This document shows, piece by piece, positions 7,329 through 15,977 of a stretch of 38,632 nucleotides of DNA. This DNA comes from Cytophagales bacterium. GTDB lineage: Bacteria > Bacteroidota > Bacteroidia > Cytophagales > Cyclobacteriaceae. The position numbers and the translations under genes are program-made. Position 1 is the stretch's first letter; every line of letters begins with the position of its first letter. The DNA is taken from positions 1-38,632 of the forward strand of contig JADBYQ010000066.1 in the NCBI GenBank assembly GCA_020402945.1, given 5' to 3'. The notes under the pieces were generated by a model that was given only the letters and a program-made list of their open reading frames with translations, was not told the origin of the DNA and ran no database searches.

Positions 7329-8473
7329 AGTTTTTTAATACTCGCCTCCGCATAGCCAGCCGAAGTGGTCATGCCTTTTCCGCCAATGGCAGTTCGGATA
7401 TGTATTTTATCTTCGATGTCAATCTCCACAATGTCTTTTTCATTATGCTGCGGATAAAAGCCTGACCAGGCAGTTGCAATTTTAGTTACGTCAAAGTTGA
7501 CAATGCGTTGGGCTTCATTTAGCATTAACTGGTTGATGTATTCATTTTGTGCAAATCCCAAGTCATCGGTATGGTTCACGTCAGCGTATTCGTGCGAGTC
7601 ACCAATAATAATCGAGCCATCCATTGCTTTTTTAAAGAGAATGTGAATTCCCCATTTCTTCAATTCGATCAAATGGTCGGGTGTCTTTATGTTTTCATAT
7701 GAAGCGCACTCTTGAAATGACTCATACCTCCTAATGGTCAGGCCTGTTAATATGTTGCCTTCCAGCGCCACCGTCTGCATGGGAATCGAACGCAGCATTT
7801 GCAGTTTACTGGTCACAATTCCACTTTGCTTAAAAAGGTCAGGAAACAATAATTTGAATTCACCGCCATTGCAAACGATGACTTTATCGGCTTTAAAAAC
7901 TTCCTTTAAGTTAGAAGTTACATTGACGTGATCTCCAGAAATGGTGCAGTCTATTATTGTCCTTGCTGGTCGATAGGTGAGGTTCTGAAATTGCTGAGTC
8001 ACGTAAGTCAGTAAGTTGAAAATCATTTTCTCCGGCTCTGCACTCACCTCTTGTGGAAAAAACAATGCCTCTTTGCAATAGTTGCCATTTAACGCTGGCC
8101 ACTTTTCCAGACATTGATGTGTATTGAGCAGTTCTGCCTGATAGTCGCGAGTGTCCATCATCGCCTTCAATTCATGGATTAGTTGTTGTTCATCGTTATC
8201 TGACGCGATGTAAACACTTCCATTGTTTCTGATGGAGATATCATATTCATTCTGGATCTGATTGTAGATAGCGGTACCCCTCACGCCATAGTCGAACCAA
8301 TCCGCGCCCATGCCGGATGGCACCACCTGACCGAAATTTCGAACGGTCGCTTGGGTAGGGAATTGATCCTTCTCAACCAGCAAAACTTCTTTGCCGAGTT
8401 TAGCGGCATGGTAAGCGTGAAATGTCCCTAGCACTCCGGCACCGACAACAATAACGTCAAAATGATTCTTCAT
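7322..8473 (-). CDS. TIGR03364-type FAD-dependent amine oxidase of phosphonate clusters, 383 aa
   Basis: This is a DAO-superfamily flavoprotein. The Rossmann motif VVGAGVLGTFHAYHAAKLG with VLLVEKD is at residues 9-35. The stretch TVRNFGQVVPSGMG after it is characteristic of the TIGR03364 clade, which is known to be syntenic with the phosphonatase-like TIGR03351 HAD, found here at 3777. The C-terminal FAD segment AIGGKGMTTSAGYAE is present and length is normal. The expected reaction is oxidative deamination of an aminoethylphosphonate (or an N-methyl derivative) to phosphonoacetaldehyde, which would feed the HAD enzyme and replace the missing PhnW transaminase. It heads the leftward unit FAD-PHP-DUF5690. 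The clade is firm, the substrate is inferred. Confidence 0.85.
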   Translation of the reverse strand: MKNHFDVIVVGAGVLGTFHAYHAAKLGKEVLLVEKDQFPTQATVRNFGQVVPSGMGADWFDYGVRGTAIYNQIQNEYDISIRNNGSVYIASDNDEQQLIHELKAMMDTRDYQAELLNTHQCLEKWPALNGNYCKEALFFPQEVSAEPEKMIFNLLTYVTQQFQNLTYRPARTIIDCTISGDHVNVTSNLKEVFKADKVIVCNGGEFKLLFPDLFKQSGIVTSKLQMLRSIPMQTVALEGNILTGLTIRRYESFQECASYENIKTPDHLIELKKWGIHILFKKAMDGSIIIGDSHEYADVNHTDDLGFAQNEYINQLMLNEAQRIVNFDVTKIATAWSGFYPQHNEKDIVEIDIEDKIHIRTAIGGKGMTTSAGYAEASIKKLI

Positions 8474-8638
8474 TTTTTAACTCGTAATTTTCTCAAGTTG
8501 GTTAATTGGTATTATTAAACTGTTAATCAAACAAGAATTCTTTTCACAAAAGCTGTGTAAATGAAGAGCTAATAAAATATAAAGCTGTCATCGTAAATTG
8601 ATGAATGGAAAGACGATATTCCAACTAATTAAAAATAC

Positions 8639-8646
8639 TACATTTG
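8639..8646 (+). promoter_or_regulatory. Possible Bacteroidota -7 element upstream of the phosphatase gene
   Basis: TACATTTG matches the Bacteroidota -7 consensus TAnnTTTG, 48 bases before the ATG at 8694. No good -33 TTG is seen at the right distance, so this is a weak call. The 220-bp gap 8474-8693 must hold the divergent promoters for the FAD oxidase and the phosphatase. Confidence 0.3.
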
Positions 8647-8693
8647 ATCGATTGATTGTTGTGTTTTCTTAAACCAAATTTCCTTACACCCTC

Positions 8694-9995
8694 ATGAATA
8701 GATTCATCTTGCTCGTTTGTTTACTTTTTCTAGCCATAACATCGTTTTCACAATCTCTGGATATTATCAGAGGCCCTTATTTAAATAGCGTATCATCCAC
8801 TTCAGCGGTTATTCGTTGGCGAACTGAAAAGCCTACCGATAGCAAAGTGTTCTTTTCCACCGACCGCTTTAAAGTTGAGCAGGCCAGTGTGGTAAGTGAG
8901 GCCGAGCTAGAAACAGATCATGAACTTGTTATTTCTGGTCTTTCTCCTGCCACCAAGTATTTTTACTCAGTGGGTGCTAATAGCGCCAAACCGAAAATGT
9001 ACGAAGACCAATTTTTGGTAACTGCGCCACCAGTAGGATCTACTTCACCGCTGCGCATTTGGGCACTAGGCGATTTTGGCGATGGTTCAACCAATCAACT
9101 TAATTGTCGTGACGCGATCATTAAAGAAACGACCGATCACCGACCGGATGCGTGGCTTTGGCTAGGCGATAATGCCTATAACATTGGCTTGGATGATGAG
9201 TATCAGCGCCATGTTTTTAGAGTTTATCAGGAGAGCTTTTTTAAGAATACAAATCTTTATCCTTCTCCCGGCAATCATGATTACGGAAAAGCAAAACGCA
9301 ATCCGACCGATGTTTCGTACTTTAAAATATTCACGATGCCTAAGGACGGAGAGGCTGGGGGAATCCCTTCCGGGTCGGAATCTTATTACGCAGTTGATTT
9401 TGGAAACGTACACTTGATTTCTCTGGATTCACAAGGTGAATTGGATGGAGGGTTTCGAATTTATGATACGTTAAGCAAACAGATTACCTGGTTGAAGAAA
9501 GATTTGACGGCCAATAAACTGCCTTGGACTATTGTTTACTTTCACCATCCTCCCTATACGAAGGGATCGCACGATTCTGATCGCGAGAATGAATTGGTGA
9601 AGATCAGAGAAAATTTACTTACCATTCTTGAGCGTTTCAAGGTCGACTTGGTTTTGACTGGCCATAGCCACGTGTACGAGCGCACTCATCCACTTCGCGG
9701 TCACTATGGCGAAGCCAACACGTTTGATCCTACAAAGCATGTTGTTGAAAAGAAGGATTCACCGAATAACTACCGTGTTGGAAAAGAAGGTCAAGGAGTA
9801 ATCTACATTGTAAGCGGTTCAGGTGGCCAGGTGGGCGGCCAGGCGGAGGGGTACCCGTTACGGGCGGCTACTTATTATAATACAACGGTCGGTGGTTCAC
9901 TACTGATGGATTTCAATGACAATCGATTAGATGCAAAATGGATTTGTGCTGACGGACAAGTAAGAGATAGATTTTCGATTACGAAGGAAAAGTAG
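8694..9995 (+). CDS. Secreted purple-acid-phosphatase-like metallophosphoesterase, 433 aa
   Basis: A signal peptide (residues 1-20, ending SFSQ) is followed by a fibronectin-like N domain (about 22-112, with SAVIRWRT and LSPATKYFYSVG), then a calcineurin-type domain. All metal motifs are present: GDFGDG (about 126), WLGDNAYN (about 158), GNHDYG (about 193), YFHHPPY (about 282) and GHSHVYERTHPL (about 322). This is the purple acid phosphatase arrangement, so the enzyme should release phosphate from phosphomonoesters outside the cytoplasm. It has its own promoter region, divergent from the FAD oxidase, and ends 36 bases before the convergent regulator gene. Confidence 0.9.
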   Translation: MNRFILLVCLLFLAITSFSQSLDIIRGPYLNSVSSTSAVIRWRTEKPTDSKVFFSTDRFKVEQASVVSEAELETDHELVISGLSPATKYFYSVGANSAKPKMYEDQFLVTAPPVGSTSPLRIWALGDFGDGSTNQLNCRDAIIKETTDHRPDAWLWLGDNAYNIGLDDEYQRHVFRVYQESFFKNTNLYPSPGNHDYGKAKRNPTDVSYFKIFTMPKDGEAGGIPSGSESYYAVDFGNVHLISLDSQGELDGGFRIYDTLSKQITWLKKDLTANKLPWTIVYFHHPPYTKGSHDSDRENELVKIRENLLTILERFKVDLVLTGHSHVYERTHPLRGHYGEANTFDPTKHVVEKKDSPNNYRVGKEGQGVIYIVSGSGGQVGGQAEGYPLRAATYYNTTVGGSLLMDFNDNRLDAKWICADGQVRDRFSITKEK

Positions 9996-10031
9996 TTTCT
10001 ACACGTTCCACTTCAGCCATTTTTTTGGTCG

Positions 10032-10607
10032 CTATTTCACCGTTAAAAAGTAAAAGACCAGCATAGTCACTTTCCGTTTTGTATTATTCACAGGGTAATG
10101 CGGCTTAGACGCATCAAAGTAAATGGAATCGCCCTCGCGCAATGCTATTTTCTCATCTTGAATATAATAGTCGCAATCACCTGACACTACATACTTGAAC
10201 TCAAAGCCGTCAGTGGTGGTAGCTTTACTTTTAGATTTTGGTTTGATCGACAATAAAACAGTCTCCATCGTACATCCCTGAAGAGATTGAGCCAGGATGA
10301 ATCTATAGTCGAACCCAGGGCGATTCTCTTTTTTAATGTGTTTGTATTCTTTTCGTTTGATATGAAGATAGTTTTGACTGCTAGCGGCTGAAAGCGTATC
10401 GAAAAAGTCTTGCGGTTTTATCTCCAGCGCATTCATTATGTTGAATAAAACAGGGACGGACGGAATGGTTCTTGAGTTTTCTATTTTAGAGATCAGCCCT
10501 TTCGTTAAGTTAGTGCGTTCACTCAGTGTTTGCAGTGTAAGGCTCTTTTCATTTCGTAACATCTTGATTCTTTTGGCAATAAGGGGAATCAGCTCTTCTT
10601 GTACCAT
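10032..10607 (-). CDS. XRE-family regulator with C-terminal cupin domain, 191 aa
   Basis: An XRE helix-turn-helix occupies about residues 10-64 (LQTLSERTNLTKGLISKIENS, a SinR-like pattern), followed by a cupin sensor domain (about 115-190, with YVVSGDCDYYIQDEK and SIYFDASKPHYPVNN). The frame opens at a TTG at 10631, but that lies inside a palindrome. The ATG at 10607, preceded by AGGA, is the better start. Regulators of this build often control amino-acid, betaine or phosphonate use by binding a small ligand in the cupin. It is divergent from susC, with the palindrome at 10625-10645 between them. Confidence 0.85.
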   Translation of the reverse strand: MVQEELIPLIAKRIKMLRNEKSLTLQTLSERTNLTKGLISKIENSRTIPSVPVLFNIMNALEIKPQDFFDTLSAASSQNYLHIKRKEYKHIKKENRPGFDYRFILAQSLQGCTMETVLLSIKPKSKSKATTTDGFEFKYVVSGDCDYYIQDEKIALREGDSIYFDASKPHYPVNNTKRKVTMLVFYFLTVK

Positions 10608-10624
10608 AGTCGTTTGTTTCCTAT

Positions 10625-10645
10625 TTGTCAACTTTCTGTTGACAA
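10625..10645. promoter_or_regulatory. Perfect palindromic operator candidate for the XRE-cupin regulator
   Basis: TTGTCAAC and GTTGACAA form perfect 8-bp arms around TTTCT. The site lies 18 bases before the chosen ATG of the regulator and contains a TTGACA word on each strand. Position and symmetry fit binding by an XRE dimer that represses its own gene and perhaps the divergent susC operon. No second copy was noticed elsewhere in the window by eye. Confidence 0.6.
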
Positions 10646-10848
10646 TGCAAGCTATCGCGCAAGTATGAACTTATTGTTATTGAAAAGATATCTTTATTTC
10701 ACTTCCAATGGCCGTTTTTCCATATTGACTTTAAGCGAGTGTGAATATTTTTTTTTTCACTCCTGTATTCTTAACCGATCAATAACCTACGTCTAAACTC
10801 TACATCAATTGTTAAATCAATCTTTGGGCAAGCTAAGCATGGAATGAC

Positions 10849-13800
10849 GTGCGAGTGAAAACTAAACCCATTATCAGTATGATTCAATTTTTACAAAACA
10901 GTCCGCACAAGCAGTCGGTGATTCCCAGGATCATTGCTTTGCTGTTTGTGCTCATGGTGAACTCGATGGCCATGGCGCAGTACTCGGTCTCAGGAAAAGT
11001 AACCTCCGGAGAAGACCAAAGCCCGCTTCCGGGCGTAAACATTTTGGTGAAGGGCACAACAAGTGGAACAATCTCAGATGCCGATGGTGCTTTTACAATT
11101 ACTGTTGCCTCGGGCAATGATATCTTGGTGTTCTCTTTTGTTGGATTCACATCTCAAGAAGTTCCTATTGGAGGACGCACGTCATTTGATGTGACATTGG
11201 CATCTGATGCCAAACAGCTATCTGAAATCGTTGTGACGGCATTGGGCGTAGAAAAGGAGAAAAAGAGTCTTGGGTATGCAATCCAAAGTGTTGGCGCAGA
11301 AAGCCTGACAACGGCTAGAGAGACAAACATCTCGAATCAATTAGCAGGAAAAATTGCAGGTGTAACCGTTATCGGAAGTAATTCAGGAGTGGGAGGATCG
11401 TCAAGAGTAACTATTCGCGGAGAGCGTTCTTTGAATTTGAATGCTAATCAACCTCTGTATGTAATTGATGGAGTGCCAATTAGCAACGGAATAACGGGCG
11501 GGTCGGGTCGAAGTAATTTGGAGGTTGACTTCGGCAATGGAGCAAGTTTTGTTAACTCTGATGATATTGAATCTATGACTGTACTGAAAGGCGCTGCGGC
11601 CTCGGCATTGTATGGCTCTCGTGCTGCGAATGGTGTTATCGTTATTAAGACAAAGTCGGGTAAGGGCACTAAAGGAATTGGAGTAGAAATCAATTCCAAT
11701 ACAACCTTTGAAAACGCATTACGATTGCCTGACTACCAAAATGTATATGGGCAAGGAAACGGTAATGGAGGCGACTTTGCATTTGTGAATGGAGGTGGTG
11801 CTGGCTTAACTGATGGAACAGATGAAAGTTGGGGTCCCGCCTTTAACGGCCAGTTGTATCCTCAATTCAATTCGCCAAGAACGTTGAATGGTTCACCTAT
11901 CGCTTTTAGAGGTGGAGATTTAAATGCACCTGCTGGAAGTGTGATCACTCCAACACTCTGGCAAAATGACAAGGATGGCGTAAAGAATTTCTTTCAAACA
12001 GGAAAAACATTCACCAATAACGTAGCCCTTGTTGGAAGTAACCAAAATGGAGACTTTAGACTATCTTATACAGGCCTTGATCAGACAGGCATAGTACCAA
12101 ACACCGATTTGAGACGTAACACAGTTTCGTTTGGTGGTGGGTATAATCTGTCGAAAAAATTCTCTGCTCGTGCGTTCGTAAGCTATATTAAAAGCGAGAG
12201 TGATAATCGTCCTTCGATCAGCTATGGCACGGAGAACATTATGTACTTATTCAATTGCTGGTTGCCACGATCAGTAGATATGGAATCACTACGTGATTAT
12301 TGGATGCCGGGCTTAGAAGGAAGAAGACAGTCAGGATGGAACTACAACTATCATGATAACCCCTATTTCACTGTGTACGAAAATACCAATGGCCAGAACG
12401 TTGATCGAATTATCGGTAACATCTCGCTTAAGTACGAGTTTACCCCTTGGTTAAATTTACAATTGCGAACAGCTCTAGACTACGGAAACGAGAGACGACA
12501 ATACAGGAGAGCTTTCAGTACGCAACGTTTTCCTTTTGGGCAATATCGGGAGGCAAACATTGTGACGGAGGAGCGTAATACTGATTTCTTGCTGACATTC
12601 AATAAGGAGATCCTACCTTCTGTTTTTACACTCACTGCGTCATTGGGTGGAAACCAATTGCGCCAAAAATCGGAGTTCTTAGAAATCAATGCGCCACAAT
12701 TGAATATTCCAGGTGTGTATAACCTAACCAACTTCAGATCGGCACTCCAAAGTTCTCAGACAGATGTTAAAAAGAGCATCAACAGTTTATATGGGTCAGC
12801 ACAATTGGGATATAAAAACATTCTTTATCTTGATTTGACCGCTCGCAATGATTGGTCGAGCGCACTGACGCTGCCGCAGGCGCTTAAAGATGCTGGAATC
12901 GGCACTCAAAACAATTCCTACTTCTATTCTTCAGCTGCACTTAGTGCGGTGATATCTGATATGGTTGAGTTGCCCAAGTTCATCTCTTTTGCGAAAGTAA
13001 GAGCGAGTGCTGCGCAGGTTGGTAATGATACAGATGCCTTCACATTTACTCAGTCATTTAATCCGAGCGATCCATTTGGAACTACTCAGGTTTATGGCGA
13101 GACAGACCGTTTGGCAAACTTTAGCCTTAAGCCAGAGATTAGCACTTCTTATGAAGGAGGTTTTGATGTTCGATTTTTTGGAGACCGCTTAGGATTGGAC
13201 TTTACCTATTATCAGACACTTACAAAAAACCAGATATTAAATATTCCGCTTTCTAATACGAGCGGATACAATGCTCGATCAATTAATGCTGGTGAAATAA
13301 AAAATTACGGATTCGAAGTGATGGTGAATTCGATTCCCGTGAGGCTGTCAAACGGTTTTCAATGGAATTTAGATGTTAATTTTTCTAGCAACCGAAGCGA
13401 AGTGGTTTCACTTTCTGATGGTTTAACCAACTATGTGCTTGCGACTAGGAGAGTTTCAATTGAGGCACGCGTGGGTGAACGAATGGGGGACATGTATGGA
13501 ATTGGCTTTGCAAGAGTGCAAAATACAGATCCGACAAAGCCTTACTATGACGCTTCTGGGCAGTTTGTGGGCCAGCAGGTGTTTACTAACCCCAACGCTC
13601 AAGGTCAGGGAGGAGGTCGTCCGATTGCAACAACAGCAAGAATCAAATTAGGTAACTATAATCCAGACTGGATGGCTGGTATCAACAATACGTTCACTTT
13701 CAAAGGCGTAAGATTGGGCGTACTATTTGACATCCGTCAGGGAGGTCAAGTATACTCTGAAACTCAAACAGTAGGTAGGGAAGGTGGAATTATTATGGAG

Positions 13801-14262
13801 ACTTTAGAAGGTAGGGAAAATGGATACTATCCCCAAGCCTTAGCGACTGCTGATCCCCGTTTATTGAATGCACCTGCGGGGACGTATGTTGTAGGAAATG
13901 GTGTTAATCTAAATTCCGATGGTACTTTCAAAGTCAATGATAACAGAATTTTGCCAAGGCAATGGCATTCCGCTTACACAGGAGGAAGGAACATCGCAGA
14001 AGGCGTGGTCTATGATGCGTCATTTGTGAAGTTGCGCGAGTTACAAATTGGTTATACCATCCCTAACAAAGTTTTTAGCAAGACGCCCTTTAGAAGCGTC
14101 ACTATTTCATTGGTTGGAAGAAACCTAGCGCTTTGGACAAATGTTCCGCACATTGACCCCGAGGTGATGTCGTATACAGGCGGTACTGCACTTCCTGGCA
14201 TTGAAAACATGTCTATCCCTTCATCGAGAAGTTATGGATTTAATGTTGGACTTAAATTTTAA
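10849..14262 (+). CDS. SusC/RagA-family TonB-linked outer-membrane transporter, 1137 aa
   Basis: A signal peptide ending MAMAQ (residue 44 from the GTG) is followed by a carboxypeptidase-like regulatory domain (YSVSGKVTSGEDQSPLPGVNILVKG, about 45-125) and a plug (about 130-275, with VTIRGERSLN, LYVIDGVPI, and SALYGSRAANGVIVIKTKSG). The rest is the long 22-stranded barrel ending in aromatic LKF. Start is either GTG 10849 or ATG 10879; the ATG gives a more usual n-region. SusC forms the channel of a lidded importer with SusD, which follows 93 bases later. The substrate cannot be read from the sequence; the neighbours suggest a phosphorus-containing molecule. Confidence 0.93.
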   Translation: MRVKTKPIISMIQFLQNSPHKQSVIPRIIALLFVLMVNSMAMAQYSVSGKVTSGEDQSPLPGVNILVKGTTSGTISDADGAFTITVASGNDILVFSFVGFTSQEVPIGGRTSFDVTLASDAKQLSEIVVTALGVEKEKKSLGYAIQSVGAESLTTARETNISNQLAGKIAGVTVIGSNSGVGGSSRVTIRGERSLNLNANQPLYVIDGVPISNGITGGSGRSNLEVDFGNGASFVNSDDIESMTVLKGAAASALYGSRAANGVIVIKTKSGKGTKGIGVEINSNTTFENALRLPDYQNVYGQGNGNGGDFAFVNGGGAGLTDGTDESWGPAFNGQLYPQFNSPRTLNGSPIAFRGGDLNAPAGSVITPTLWQNDKDGVKNFFQTGKTFTNNVALVGSNQNGDFRLSYTGLDQTGIVPNTDLRRNTVSFGGGYNLSKKFSARAFVSYIKSESDNRPSISYGTENIMYLFNCWLPRSVDMESLRDYWMPGLEGRRQSGWNYNYHDNPYFTVYENTNGQNVDRIIGNISLKYEFTPWLNLQLRTALDYGNERRQYRRAFSTQRFPFGQYREANIVTEERNTDFLLTFNKEILPSVFTLTASLGGNQLRQKSEFLEINAPQLNIPGVYNLTNFRSALQSSQTDVKKSINSLYGSAQLGYKNILYLDLTARNDWSSALTLPQALKDAGIGTQNNSYFYSSAALSAVISDMVELPKFISFAKVRASAAQVGNDTDAFTFTQSFNPSDPFGTTQVYGETDRLANFSLKPEISTSYEGGFDVRFFGDRLGLDFTYYQTLTKNQILNIPLSNTSGYNARSINAGEIKNYGFEVMVNSIPVRLSNGFQWNLDVNFSSNRSEVVSLSDGLTNYVLATRRVSIEARVGERMGDMYGIGFARVQNTDPTKPYYDASGQFVGQQVFTNPNAQGQGGGRPIATTARIKLGNYNPDWMAGINNTFTFKGVRLGVLFDIRQGGQVYSETQTVGREGGIIMETLEGRENGYYPQALATADPRLLNAPAGTYVVGNGVNLNSDGTFKVNDNRILPRQWHSAYTGGRNIAEGVVYDASFVKLRELQIGYTIPNKVFSKTPFRSVTISLVGRNLALWTNVPHIDPEVMSYTGGTALPGIENMSIPSSRSYGFNVGLKF

Positions 14263-14277
14263 TCCTTTATTAAAATA

Positions 14278-14339
14278 GAATTCGGAAACGATTGATGCTC
14301 GATGTTTAGAGCGGAAAAAAGTTCCTCGTTTCAGAATTC
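14278..14339 (+). repeat. Inverted repeat between susC and susD
   Basis: Arms 14278-14291 (GAATTCGGAAACGA) and 14326-14339 (TCGTTTCAGAATTC) pair over 14 positions with one mismatch, around a 34-base loop. It occupies most of the 93-base gap between the two genes. No T-run follows, so it is not a classic terminator. It could stabilise or process the transcript and set the SusC to SusD ratio. Confidence 0.6.
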
Positions 14340-14355
14340 AAAAAATAAATAACAA

Positions 14356-15873
14356 ATGAAAAACTTAAAGAAATTTATTGTCGCGTTCGTTGCCGTCTTT
14401 ACAGTATTTTCCTGTGATGAGGGCTTTGAAGAGATTAACACGAACCCAAACGTGCCCACGACTGTGACACCAGACTTGCTTTTATCTGGTGTGATCAGAA
14501 ACACCATAAATGATCAAGTGAATGAAGCCTGGAGCATTGGCAATATTGTCGTGCAGCATACCGCTAAAATTCAGTTCGTAAACGAAGATCGTTACTTATG
14601 GGGTGAACGTTCTGGTGTGTGGAACAGTGTTTATGGAAATCTAAGAAATGTACAAAACATCATTGCGGCTTCTGAAGCAGCAAAGCCTGTACAAAATAAC
14701 TATCTAGGTATCGCGTTGATTTTGAAGTCGTGGATGTTCTCTGTTGTGACCGATACCTACGGAGACGTTCCCTACATCGATGCAACAAAAGGGAAATCAT
14801 CAGCGATTTACACTCCCAAGTATGATGCGCAAGAAACCATTTACAACGGAATCTTAGCAGATTTGAAAAGAGCAAATGAGATACTCGGCACGAGTTCAGA
14901 AACTGTTTCAGGAGACTTGATTTACAATGGTAATGTTGCACAATGGAAGAAGCTTGCTAATTCTCTTCGACTTCGCTACCTAATGCGCATATCAAACAAG
15001 CGAGATGTAAAAGCCGATATGCAAGCGATTTTGGATAATGCCTCTCAAAACCCTGTGTTTATCGGCAATGCAGACAATGCTGCTTTGGTTTATCAATCTG
15101 CTGCGCCAAATCAATGGCCTTTATATACAGCCAGAGTTGGTTCGTTTGATGAATTTAGATTAAGCAAAACAATGAGTGATTATTTGACTAGCATCGGAGA
15201 TCCGCGTTTGCAGGTTTTTGGTCGCCCGACTGAAGCCTCCGTAGCTGCAGGAACTCCGATAGTACAAGGAATACCTAATGGCCTTGAAGATACGCAAGCA
15301 CTAAGTTTTAATGGTGGTCCGCAAGGTGTTTCACGAGTAGGCTTAACGTTTGCATGTTTGGTTTGTAGCTCACCTGCACCTGTAGCTAATGCTTCCAGAG
15401 GATTGATAATGACTTTTTCAGAAGTTCAATTTATTCTGGCCGAAGCACGTGAGAAAAACCTAATAACTACGGGTGTTGCGGAGACTTATTATACAAATGG
15501 AATAAATGCCAATTTCGATTTTTATAGAGCGATCGTTCCTTCCTCGTATGGGATAAGCCTCACGCTGCCGGCAAATTATTTTACGCAGCCAAGCATTGCA
15601 TATGCAGGTACTCAGGCACAAAAATTGAACTTAATTGCACGGCAAAAGTGGGTGGCGCTTTTCTTCAATGGTTTAGAGGCTTGGGCAGATTGGAGAAGAT
15701 CTGGACTACCTGCGCTAACACCCGGTGCAGGAAATTTGAACAATAATTTAATTCCAGTGCGTTACATCTATCCTCAATCCGAACAGTCTTTAAACGGAGC
15801 AAATCGTGCTGAAGCAGTTGGTCGGCAGGGTGCTGATGATATCAATACTCAAGTTTGGTGGGATAAAAATTAG
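14356..15873 (+). CDS. SusD/RagB-family lipoprotein (SusD-like_2), 505 aa
   Basis: The signal peptide has lipobox FSC (Cys about residue 20), followed by the SusD-like opening DEGFEEINTNPN. The helical TPR-type body includes SWMFSVVTDTYGDVPYIDA and RLRYLMRISN, and the C-terminus has RQKWVALFFNGLEAWADWRRSG and YPQSEQ, both typical of the SusD-like_2 branch. The protein is the surface lid that captures ligand for SusC. It is immediately downstream of susC and followed by a strong terminator, so susCD forms its own unit. Ligand unknown. Confidence 0.93.
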   Translation: MKNLKKFIVAFVAVFTVFSCDEGFEEINTNPNVPTTVTPDLLLSGVIRNTINDQVNEAWSIGNIVVQHTAKIQFVNEDRYLWGERSGVWNSVYGNLRNVQNIIAASEAAKPVQNNYLGIALILKSWMFSVVTDTYGDVPYIDATKGKSSAIYTPKYDAQETIYNGILADLKRANEILGTSSETVSGDLIYNGNVAQWKKLANSLRLRYLMRISNKRDVKADMQAILDNASQNPVFIGNADNAALVYQSAAPNQWPLYTARVGSFDEFRLSKTMSDYLTSIGDPRLQVFGRPTEASVAAGTPIVQGIPNGLEDTQALSFNGGPQGVSRVGLTFACLVCSSPAPVANASRGLIMTFSEVQFILAEAREKNLITTGVAETYYTNGINANFDFYRAIVPSSYGISLTLPANYFTQPSIAYAGTQAQKLNLIARQKWVALFFNGLEAWADWRRSGLPALTPGAGNLNNNLIPVRYIYPQSEQSLNGANRAEAVGRQGADDINTQVWWDKN

Positions 15874-15916
15874 TTCAACAACAAATAATACTTGCTAGGT
15901 GTTTTTTTAATCAATT

Positions 15917-15948
15917 TCCGGGGCTCTGAAAAGACCCCGGATTTTTTT
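15917..15948 (+). terminator. Rho-independent terminator after susCD
   Basis: The stem TCCGGGG/CCCCGGA (15917-15923 with 15935-15941) is followed by a run of seven T. An inner TCT/AGA can extend the helix around a GAAA loop. It ends the susCD transcript before the next gene starts at 15978. Confidence 0.9.
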
Positions 15949-15977
15949 AACCCTTTTTTTACTGATAATTCTACAGA

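Noticed and set aside
10608-10631. TTG start of the XRE-cupin regulator
   Set aside because: It lies within the palindrome, adds eight residues with no family match, and a better ATG with AGGA upstream is at 10607.
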